A stretch of 64,000 nucleotides of DNA from Comamonas testosteroni ATCC 11996 (GTDB lineage: Bacteria > Pseudomonadota > Gammaproteobacteria > Burkholderiales > Burkholderiaceae_C): contig NZ_AHIL01000012.1 of assembly GCF_000241525.1 (NCBI RefSeq), positions 248,001 through 312,000 on the forward strand. The letters are read 5' to 3'. The notes under the pieces are model-generated. The model had not been told where the DNA came from and did no database searches. It saw only the letters and a program-made list of their open reading frames with translations. This document shows positions 1-6,862 of this stretch, one piece after another. The position numbers were made by a program, and so were the translations under genes. Each line of letters opens with the position of its first letter. Position 1 is the first letter of the stretch.

Positions 1-327
1 CCCGAAGGCCCGTTCAAGCCCCTGCTGGCCGCCCTGCACCGGCTGCAGCAGGCCGATGTGGCCGGCATGCGCGTGCGCACGGCCTTGGTCACGGCGCGCA
101 GCGCCCCGGCCCATGAGCGCGCGCTCAATACGCTGATGGACTGGAAGATCGATGTCGATGAGGCCATGTTCCTCGGCGGACTGGCCAAGGGCGGTTTTCT
201 GCGCGAGTTCGAGCCCGACTTCTTCTTCGACGACCAGACCGGCCATGTGCGCAATGCGGCCGGACATGTTCCCTCGGGCCATGTGCGCAGCGGCATTGCC
301 CATGACAAGGCAGCGCTGCCTACGTAA
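1..327 (+). CDS. 5'-nucleotidase (cN-I-like), C-terminal part
   Basis: The reading frame is open from the first base of the window (P-E-G-P-F-K-P-L-L...) to the TAA at 327, so the gene starts upstream of the window. The visible 108 or so residues resemble the C-terminal end of the bacterial 5'-nucleotidase family related to cytosolic 5'-nucleotidase I: a segment with VRTALVTARSAPAHERA, then DEAMFLGGLAKGGFL and an acidic, Phe-rich FEPDFFFDDQ followed by H-V. These enzymes dephosphorylate nucleoside monophosphates in the cytoplasm. The last 25 residues (two 'GHV' repeats) are probably not part of the core fold. Substrate preference cannot be judged from this fragment. Confidence 0.75.
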   Translation, partial: PEGPFKPLLAALHRLQQADVAGMRVRTALVTARSAPAHERALNTLMDWKIDVDEAMFLGGLAKGGFLREFEPDFFFDDQTGHVRNAAGHVPSGHVRSGIAHDKAALPT

Positions 328-398
328 AGCTTGGCAAAGTCCGGCAAGCGAATGCAAAACTTTGAAAGTGCGGCGGGCCGGAGCTTGAGAATGCCGTC

Positions 399-866
399 AT
401 GGCCCTCATCTATATCGCTATGTCAAAAGCCAAGAACCACCCCATCGTCGCGCGCAGCAGCTCGGTCATGAAGACCGCCATGGGCGTGCTGCTGACCAGC
501 GCCGTGCTGCTGCTGCCCACGGTGCGCGCCGAGGAAACCGCCGGCGACAAGATGGGGGAAAGACAGGGAACCCAGCTCTCCAAGGGCGAGATCAAGGCCC
601 AGCAGCAATTCAAGATGCTGGACTTCAATCAGGATGGCAAGCTCAGTCGCAAGGAAGTGGCCATCATCCCCAAGCTGGCCGCCGCCTTTGACGAAACCGA
701 CACCAACAAGGACGGCTTCGTCACCTATGAGGAAGTGCGCGCCTTTGCCGTCAAATACCGGGCAGCGCGTGAAAAGGCCAAGGCCGCCGAAGCCGTGGCG
801 GCTGCGCCGGCCAAGGACGACACTCACAAATCAGAAGCAGATAGCGCTGACCCTGAAAGCAAATAA
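399..866 (+). CDS. Exported EF-hand (calmodulin-like) protein
   Basis: Small protein with two calcium-binding loops: DFNQDGKLSRKE and DTNKDGFVTYEE, both with the D-x-N-x-D-G-x-(L/V)-(S/T)-x-x-E pattern. A hydrophobic segment (MGVLLTSAVLLLPTVRA) ends in an A-x-A-like site before EETAGDK, so the mature protein is probably periplasmic. The start is uncertain: ATG at 399, 420 and 468 are in frame, and 468 would give the most typical signal peptide, but none has a clear ribosome binding site. The C-terminus is Ala/Lys-rich and low complexity. Calcium binding is inferred from the loops; the role is unknown. Confidence 0.75.
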   Translation: MALIYIAMSKAKNHPIVARSSSVMKTAMGVLLTSAVLLLPTVRAEETAGDKMGERQGTQLSKGEIKAQQQFKMLDFNQDGKLSRKEVAIIPKLAAAFDETDTNKDGFVTYEEVRAFAVKYRAAREKAKAAEAVAAAPAKDDTHKSEADSADPESK

Positions 867-874
867 GGTATAAA

Positions 875-914
875 GATAGCTGAATCGCTTTAATATCAAG
901 CGTAATAAGCTATC
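875..914. repeat. AT-rich 'GATAGCT' intergenic repeat, copy 1
   Basis: GATAGCT at 875-881 pairs with AGCTATC at 908-914, with inner arms CGCTT and AAGCG, forming a nested hairpin directly after the EF-hand gene stop. Related copies lie near 1471, 6789, 17211, 50335 and, inside a coding region, 37092. It may double as a weak terminator. Confidence 0.55.
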
Positions 915-932
915 AAAATCAAAGCAATCGCC

Positions 933-1370
933 TTACTTGGCGTTGCCGCTGCGCTTGACCCTGGGCTCGGAATAAGTCAGCGGCTCATTGCGCGCCGTCT
1001 GCTTGTTCTGCAGCAGATCCTCCGACTTGCTGGTTTCCTGCGCCTGCTCCACCGCCTGGGCGCTGGCGCGCCACATGGACTGGATGAACTCGATCAGTTG
1101 CTTGGAGATGGGTTCCTTGGGCGGCTCCTCGACCTCTTCCTTTTGCTTGACCTCCTCGGCCAGCGTCCAGTCGCGGTTCTCGGTATCGGGAGCCGAGGGC
1201 TTCTCGGGTTCGCGCACCGTGCGGCCCTCGCCGATCTTGTCAACCGACTCTGGGGCATTCACCGCATTCACGGGACGCACCGGTGCGGCGCCAGAGGCGC
1301 CTGTGGAATACAAATCAGCCCCCTGGGTACGCCAGGGCGTCTGTGTCCGGTCTAGAGGTGGAATTTGCAT
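933..1370 (-). CDS. Hypothetical protein, charged, no recognised domain
   Basis: 145 residues, starting MQIPPLDRTQTPW. No signal peptide or membrane segment is seen. The N-terminal third is Ala/Pro-rich, the middle is strongly acidic and Pro/Glu-rich (EEVEEPPKEPISKQ), and a possible amphipathic helix follows (LIEFIQSMWRASAQAVEQAQE). The C-terminus is basic (RVKRSGNAK). I do not recognise a family. It stands alone between two AT-rich repeats and is oriented against the EF-hand gene. Codon use matches the neighbours, which supports it being a real gene rather than a shadow frame. Confidence 0.55.
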   Translation of the reverse strand: MQIPPLDRTQTPWRTQGADLYSTGASGAAPVRPVNAVNAPESVDKIGEGRTVREPEKPSAPDTENRDWTLAEEVKQKEEVEEPPKEPISKQLIEFIQSMWRASAQAVEQAQETSKSEDLLQNKQTARNEPLTYSEPRVKRSGNAK

Positions 1371-1470
1371 GGCTTGGCCCTCGGCAGTAAAAAGGTGCAG
1401 GCGGAAAATCAGCTATCTCGCCCTGTTATCGGCCACGCTTGAGAAAACTGTAGGATTATTTTCAATCCTG

Positions 1471-1520
1471 TTTTGATAGCTATTAGCCTATATATATCAA
1501 GCGTCACCCTGCAATTTGAT
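1471..1520. repeat. AT-rich 'GATAGCT' intergenic repeat, copy 2
   Basis: TTTTGATAGCTATTAGCC followed by a TATATATATCAAGCG-type core; AT-rich compared with the surrounding DNA and similar to the copies near 875 and 6789. It lies between the hypothetical gene and the terminator of the cyanophycin ABC operon. Confidence 0.5.
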
Positions 1521-1522
1521 AC

Positions 1523-1555
1523 AAAAAAAGGGCCTCGCAATTATGCGAGGCCCTT
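1523..1555 (-). terminator. Intrinsic terminator after the DUF1854 gene
   Basis: Perfect 12-bp stem (AAGGGCCTCGCA at 1528-1539 with TGCGAGGCCCTT at 1544-1555) around an ATTA loop. On the minus strand it is followed by a run of seven T. Confidence 0.9.
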
Positions 1556-1576
1556 GAGATCGTTGCGCTGCGCGGC

Positions 1577-2068
1577 TTACAGAAAGCGCTCCAGCAGCTT
1601 GCGCGAATGCCGGTCCAGCTTGCTGCTGTCGGGAATCCGGTATTGCACGCCATCCTGGCCCGTGATCTGCAGTCGGGTGCGCCCGGCCAGCTTGCGGATG
1701 TCTTCCTCGGCCTTGAGCACCATCTGCGTAGCACCGCGATCCGTCTGCAGATCCCAGGTACTGGGAGTGGAAAAACTGGAGACTTTGAGGATGCGCTCGA
1801 TGGTCGGCACAAACTCCCGCACCGCCAGGTCCTGCTCGATCAGCTGGCGATGCTCGGGCTGCAGGTCTGCCATGCGAGCCACCCACAACGCTTCCTTGCC
1901 ATCGGCGGCGATCAGCGATAGCCCTTCGGCAGGCGCCGCGATGGGAAATGCACGCACGGGAACGACCGCTTCGTAGACCAGGCCGTTGCCCAGCGTCAGC
2001 ACCAGACGGCCATGGGCGTTGCGCACCAGCTGCATGCCGTTCAGATTGGATTGGGGAGCTTCGATCAT
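1577..2068 (-). CDS. DUF1854 protein of the cyanophycin locus
   Basis: 163 residues matching the DUF1854 family that accompanies cyanophycin genes in beta-proteobacteria (LVLTLGNGLVYE, TDRGATQMVLKAEEDIR, IPDSSKLDRHSRKLLERFL). No signal peptide or membrane segment, so it is likely cytoplasmic. Its ATG overlaps the stop codon of the upstream ABC transporter gene by four bases (2065-2068), so the two are translationally coupled and likely work together. A strong terminator follows. The biochemical role of this family is not known to me; the link to cyanophycin rests on gene neighbourhood. Confidence 0.85.
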   Translation of the reverse strand: MIEAPQSNLNGMQLVRNAHGRLVLTLGNGLVYEAVVPVRAFPIAAPAEGLSLIAADGKEALWVARMADLQPEHRQLIEQDLAVREFVPTIERILKVSSFSTPSTWDLQTDRGATQMVLKAEEDIRKLAGRTRLQITGQDGVQYRIPDSSKLDRHSRKLLERFL

Positions 2069-4362
2069 TGGGGTTCCTTGGTCTGCAACTTCAGGCCGGC
2101 CGCTTGCGCATCCTCTTCGGCACGGCGCGCCTGCGCGTCGTACAGACGGAAGTAATGGCCCTTGAGGTCCATCAGCTCATCGTGCGGGCCCACTTCGACG
2201 ATCTCGCCACGATCCATGACCACCAGACGGTCGGCCTTGCGCAAGGTGGACAGACGGTGGGCAATGGCGATCGTGGTGCGACCCTGGACCAGATTGTCCA
2301 GCGCCTTCTGGATTTCCTTTTCGGTCTCGGTATCCACGGCCGAGGTGGCTTCGTCGAGGATCAGGATGCGCGGATCGATCAGCAGCGCACGCGCGATGGA
2401 GATGCGCTGGCGCTCGCCACCCGACAGGCCCTGGCCGCGCTCGCCGACCAGGGAGTCATAGCCGTGAGGCAGGCGCAGGATGAACTCGTGGGCATGGGCG
2501 GCACGTGCAGCAGCCACGATTTCCTCGCGCGTGGCGTCGGGCTTGCCGTAGGCGATGTTCTCGGCGATCGTGCCGAAGAACAAAAAGGGCTCTTGCAGCA
2601 CCAGGCCGATATTGCTGCGGTAGTCGGACACGGACATGCGGCGCACATCCACGCCGTCGAGCTGGATGGAGCCCTCGGAGACGTCGTAGAAACGGCAGAT
2701 CAGATTGACCAGGGTGCTCTTGCCCGAGCCGCTGTGACCGACCAGGCCGATCATCTCGCCAGGCTTGATCTGCAGGTTCAGATGCTTGATGACGGCACGG
2801 CTGCCGTAGCGAAAGCCCACATCCTCCATGGTGATGGCGCCCTTGGCCTTGCCGGGCAGCTTCACGGGGTTGCTGGGCTCGGGCACATTGCTCACATGGT
2901 CGAGGATGTCGAAGATGCGCTTGGCACCGGCAGCAGCCTTCTGCGTGACCGAGACAATGCGGCTCATCGAATCCAGGCGGGTATAGAAACGGCCGATATA
3001 GGCGATGAATGCGGTCAGCACACCGACCGTGATGGAGCCGCCGGCCACCAGATAGATGCCGAAGCCCCAGACCACCAGAATGCCGACCTCGGTCAGCAGC
3101 GTCACCGTGGGAGTGAACAGCGACCAGGTCTTGTTGACCTTGTCGTTGGCCTGCAGATTGATCAGGTTGGCGTCGGCAAAGCGGTCTGCTTCACGCTTTT
3201 CCTGGGCGAAGGCCTTGACCACGCGGATACCTGGAATGGTGTCGGCCAGCACATTGGTCACCTCGGACCAGACGCGGTCTATCTTCTCGAAGCCGGTGCG
3301 CAGGCGGTCGCGCACGGTATGGATCATCCAGGCGATGAAAGGCAGCGGCACCAGCGTGACCAGCGCCAGCCAGGGGTTGATGGAGAACAAGATGGCCGAT
3401 GTCATCACGATCATCAGCACATCGGTCGCAAAATCAAGTGCGTTGAGCGACAGAAACAGATTGATGCGATCGGTTTCGGCACCGATACGCGCCATCAGAT
3501 CTCCCGTGCGCTTGCTGCCGTAGTAATCCACCGACAGGTTCAGCAAATGGTTGTAGGTGGTGGTGCGCAGATTGGAGCCTATGCGCTCGGACACCTTGGC
3601 CAGCACGAAAGTACGTCCCCAGCCCAATGCCCAGGCCAGCAGCGCCGACAGCAGCAGCATGCCCAGATAGAAGAAGACGAGATCCCGGTCGATTTTTTCA
3701 CCGTTCTGGAACGGGATCAGGATCTTGTCCATCAGCGGGATGGTCAGATAAGGTGCCACCAACTGGGCCGCCGTGGTGGCCAGGGTCAGCAAGAAGCCCA
3801 GCAGCAGCTGGCCCTGATAGGGCTTGGCAAAACGCCACAGGCGCAGCAGCACCCAGGTGGAGGTCTGGGGCGCCTGCTGGCGTGCGCAGGCAGGGCATTC
3901 TTCGGTATCGGGCGGCAGCACCGAGTGGCAGACCGGGCAATGCGCCACATCCTCTTCGCTGACCGCGCTGTAGACCTCCTGACGGGCAATACGCTCGCGC
4001 TGGCGGTCGAACTGCTGCATCAGCTGCAGCATGGCAGTCTGGTGCTTCAGGGTGATGAGCCAGTGCGCCAGACGCTCGCGAGGGTCATGCAGCTCCAGAT
4101 TGCCCACACCGCCATGATCCTGCAGACGCAGGCTTTGATCTACCGCCAGGGCCCATTCACGCCACTGCTGGGTCTTGGGATCGCAGGCCAGCAGACGCTC
4201 CTGCGTCAGGGCCAGCAGGCCGCTGCCGAACTGCAAATCCGCACTCAGGTCAACCGGGACGACGGCTAATACGTTTTCATGTTCAGCGAGTCTTGCTCGC
4301 AGCTCGCCCCCCAGGGGGCCGGCGAAGACTGCCGAGGCGTCCACAGTATGGTGATGTTGCAT
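2065..4362 (-). CDS. Cyanophycin-associated ABC transporter, fused permease/ATPase
   Basis: 765 residues. Domain order: N-terminal region of about 130 residues without membrane segments; a zinc-ribbon-like CPVCHSVLPPDTEECPAC near residues 140-157; an exporter-type six-helix membrane domain (about 170-460); then an ABC ATPase with Walker A GHSGSGKST, signature LSGGERQR, Walker B ILILDEATSAVD and H-loop AIAHRLST. It resembles half-size exporters such as MsbA, with an extra N-terminal domain. The gene is divergent from two cyanophycin synthetase genes and coupled to DUF1854. The transported substrate is unknown; a link to cyanophycin building blocks or breakdown products is inference from position. 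Confidence 0.88.
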   Translation of the reverse strand: MQHHHTVDASAVFAGPLGGELRARLAEHENVLAVVPVDLSADLQFGSGLLALTQERLLACDPKTQQWREWALAVDQSLRLQDHGGVGNLELHDPRERLAHWLITLKHQTAMLQLMQQFDRQRERIARQEVYSAVSEEDVAHCPVCHSVLPPDTEECPACARQQAPQTSTWVLLRLWRFAKPYQGQLLLGFLLTLATTAAQLVAPYLTIPLMDKILIPFQNGEKIDRDLVFFYLGMLLLSALLAWALGWGRTFVLAKVSERIGSNLRTTTYNHLLNLSVDYYGSKRTGDLMARIGAETDRINLFLSLNALDFATDVLMIVMTSAILFSINPWLALVTLVPLPFIAWMIHTVRDRLRTGFEKIDRVWSEVTNVLADTIPGIRVVKAFAQEKREADRFADANLINLQANDKVNKTWSLFTPTVTLLTEVGILVVWGFGIYLVAGGSITVGVLTAFIAYIGRFYTRLDSMSRIVSVTQKAAAGAKRIFDILDHVSNVPEPSNPVKLPGKAKGAITMEDVGFRYGSRAVIKHLNLQIKPGEMIGLVGHSGSGKSTLVNLICRFYDVSEGSIQLDGVDVRRMSVSDYRSNIGLVLQEPFLFFGTIAENIAYGKPDATREEIVAAARAAHAHEFILRLPHGYDSLVGERGQGLSGGERQRISIARALLIDPRILILDEATSAVDTETEKEIQKALDNLVQGRTTIAIAHRLSTLRKADRLVVMDRGEIVEVGPHDELMDLKGHYFRLYDAQARRAEEDAQAAGLKLQTKEPQ

Positions 4363-4586
4363 GTTGAGTTATTTTTCTCCGCCGATGGCGGCTCCAAGAG
4401 TCATGCGGGCAACCGTATCGCATGGTGAATATGGCTGCGCCTGACGTCCGATACACCCTGGTTAACGCGCGAACCTGCATTTAGGCTGACAAGCTTCACA
4501 ATGCAGATTCTGGGCGCACAATGCCAACCTATCAGGGGCAGGAGTTTAAGAAAACCTGCTCTCCTCATTCCTATCCGCTGATCAAC

Positions 4587-6767
4587 ATGGCGAAATTCAA
4601 CGACATCCAACTCTTGCGCACAACTTTCCTGCGTGGCCCCAGTGTCTGGACCTACCGCCCGGTACTGGAGGTCTGGCTGGATCTGGGAGAGCTGGAGGAC
4701 TATCCGTCCAACAAGATTCCCGGCCTCAACGAGCGCCTGACCAGCTGGCTGCCCGACCTGATCGAGCACACCTGTGGCGTCGGCGAGCGCGGTGGCTTCA
4801 TCCAGCGCCTGGAAGGCGGCACCTGGATGGGCCATGTGATGGAGCATGTCATCATCGAGCTGCTGAACCTGGCCGGCATGCCCGCCGAGTTCGGTCAGAC
4901 CCGCGAAATTTCCAGGCGCGGCGTGTACCGCATGGTGTTCCGCTGCCCCGAAGAGGCCGTGGCCCGCGTGGCGCTGGAATACGGGCACAAGCTGCTGATG
5001 GCCGCCATCAATGACGAGCCGTTCGACCTCAAGCCCGCCGTGCATGCCATCAAGACGGCCATCAACGACCGCTACCTGGGCCCCTCGACCGGCTGCATCG
5101 TCGATGCCGCCAGCGAGCGCCGCATCCCCCACATCCGCCTGAACGACGGCAATCTGGTGCAGCTCGGTTATGGCGCAGCGCAGCGCCGCATCTGGACGGC
5201 AGAGTCCGACCAGACCAGCGCCATCGCCGAAGGCATTGCCCAGGACAAGGACTTCACCAAGCGCCTGCTGGCCGCCTGCGGCGTGCCCGTGCCCGAAGGC
5301 CAGATCGTGGCATCGCCCGAAGAGGCCTGGGAAGTGGCACAGGACATCGGCTTTCCCGTGACCGTCAAGCCCTCGGACGGCAACCATGCCCGTGGCGTGA
5401 CCCTGGAGCTGTCCAAGGAAGCGGACATCAAGGCCGCGTTTGCACTGGCGCAGCCCGAAGGCTCGGACGTGATCGTCGAAAAATTCATCGACGGCGTGGA
5501 GCACCGCCTGCTGGTTGTAGGCGGCAAGGTGGTGGCGGCGACCAAGGGCGAGACGGTTTCCGTCTATGGCAACGGCAATGCCACGCTGCGCGAGCTGGTG
5601 GAAGTGCTGAACCAGGACCCGCGCCGCGGTCCCGAGCAGGAATACCCACTGGACTGGATCAATCTGGAAGCCGGCGCCGTCAAGCTGGAACTCAATCGCC
5701 AGCATGTGACGCCCGACAGCGTGATTCCCCAGGGCCAGAGCGTGCTGCTGCAGCGCAACGGCAATATGGCCATCGACTGCCTGGACGACGTGCACCCCGA
5801 CGTGGCTTACTACGCCGTGCTGGCCGCCAAGATCGTCGGCCTGGACATTGCCGGCATGGACATGATCCTCAAGGATGTCTCCAAGCCCATGCAGGGCCAG
5901 GGCGCGATTCTGGAAGTCAACGCCGGCCCCGGCCTGCTGATGCATCTCAAGCCCACCAGCGGCGCGCCGCGCCCCGTGGGTATGGCCATTGCCGACCATC
6001 TCTTCCCCCGCGAAGACGGTGCCGGCGCCGGTCGCATCCCCGTGGTCGGCATTGTGGGCACACGCAACAACGCCTTCATCTCGCGCCTGGTCGGCTGGCT
6101 GCTGCAGCTGTCGGGCAAGCTGACCGGCGTGGCCAGCGGCGAAGGCATGTTCCTCGCCAATCGCCAGACACAAAAAACCAATACCGCCAACTGGGCCGGC
6201 GCCCATCGCCTGCTGACCAACCGTCTGGCCGAAGCCGCCGTCATCCAGACCACGGCCCGCTCCATTCTGGAAGAAGGCCTGGCCTATGACCGCTGCCTGG
6301 TCGGCGTGGTCACCGACATGGACGGCTACGAGCAACTGGCCGATCACGATGTGCTGGAGCCCGGCCAGATGCGCCGTGTGATGCGCACCCAGATCGACGT
6401 GGTGCTGGACGAAGGTGCGGGCGTGCTCAACGCCGACCTGCCCGAAGTGGCCGATCTGGCCGAGCTGTGCGACGGCGAAGTCATTCTCTACGCCACCGGC
6501 GCCGACAATGAATTTGTCGCCGCCCACCGCGCCAACACCGAAGCCCGTCACGAAGGCGGCCGCGCCGTCTTCATCAAGGGCAGCAACGTGGTGCTGGCCA
6601 CCGGCACCCAGGAACGCGTGCTGGGCACGCTGCAAGCGCTGTCCCTGGCCGGCGGCAAGCGCCCCGACACCAGCGCGCTGCTGGCTGCGATCGCCACCGC
6701 CTGGGCCCTGGACATCACGCCCGAGCTGATCGGCGCCGGCATCAAGACCTTTGAATACCAGGCCTGA
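4587..6767 (+). CDS. cphA': Cyanophycin synthetase paralogue with altered Mur-ligase P-loop
   Basis: About 726 residues from ATG 4587 (MAKFNDIQLLRTTFLRGPSVW); an in-frame ATG at 4521 would add 22 residues not expected in the family, and neither start has a strong ribosome binding site. The N-terminal and ATP-grasp parts are intact (GPSTGCIVDAA, FPVTVKPSDGNHARGVTLE, ILEVNAGPGLLMHLKP). The C-terminal part corresponds to the Mur-ligase-like half of CphA, but where the ATP-binding loop should read GTNGKTT it reads GTRNNAF (near 6057), without the lysine. The half is also about 120 residues shorter than in the neighbour. It is likely able to do only one of the two ligations, or works with the second CphA. 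It is followed after 95 bases by cphA. Confidence 0.88.
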   Translation: MAKFNDIQLLRTTFLRGPSVWTYRPVLEVWLDLGELEDYPSNKIPGLNERLTSWLPDLIEHTCGVGERGGFIQRLEGGTWMGHVMEHVIIELLNLAGMPAEFGQTREISRRGVYRMVFRCPEEAVARVALEYGHKLLMAAINDEPFDLKPAVHAIKTAINDRYLGPSTGCIVDAASERRIPHIRLNDGNLVQLGYGAAQRRIWTAESDQTSAIAEGIAQDKDFTKRLLAACGVPVPEGQIVASPEEAWEVAQDIGFPVTVKPSDGNHARGVTLELSKEADIKAAFALAQPEGSDVIVEKFIDGVEHRLLVVGGKVVAATKGETVSVYGNGNATLRELVEVLNQDPRRGPEQEYPLDWINLEAGAVKLELNRQHVTPDSVIPQGQSVLLQRNGNMAIDCLDDVHPDVAYYAVLAAKIVGLDIAGMDMILKDVSKPMQGQGAILEVNAGPGLLMHLKPTSGAPRPVGMAIADHLFPREDGAGAGRIPVVGIVGTRNNAFISRLVGWLLQLSGKLTGVASGEGMFLANRQTQKTNTANWAGAHRLLTNRLAEAAVIQTTARSILEEGLAYDRCLVGVVTDMDGYEQLADHDVLEPGQMRRVMRTQIDVVLDEGAGVLNADLPEVADLAELCDGEVILYATGADNEFVAAHRANTEARHEGGRAVFIKGSNVVLATGTQERVLGTLQALSLAGGKRPDTSALLAAIATAWALDITPELIGAGIKTFEYQA

Positions 6768-6788
6768 TTGCCTCATAAACGCTTCAAC

Positions 6789-6850
6789 AGATATAGCTGC
6801 TGACGCTTATCAGATAAGCGTCAAACCAAGAAATAGCTTGAAATCCAGCT
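6789..6850. repeat. AT-rich 'GATAGCT' repeat, copy 3, with hairpin
   Basis: ATAGCTGCTGACGC-type repeat between the two cyanophycin synthetase genes. It contains a perfect 10-bp hairpin, TGACGCTTAT / ATAAGCGTCA with a CAG loop, at 6801-6823. No T run follows, so it may act in mRNA stability or processing rather than termination. Confidence 0.6.
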
Positions 6851-6862
6851 GAAAGAAACACT

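Noticed and set aside
1948..4269. A 773-codon plus-strand frame opposite the cyanophycin ABC transporter
   Set aside because: His/Gln/Gly-rich product without family features; the minus-strand frame has intact Walker and signature motifs. The same reasoning removes the long antisense frames opposite cphA', cphA, FUSC, nirB and nasA.
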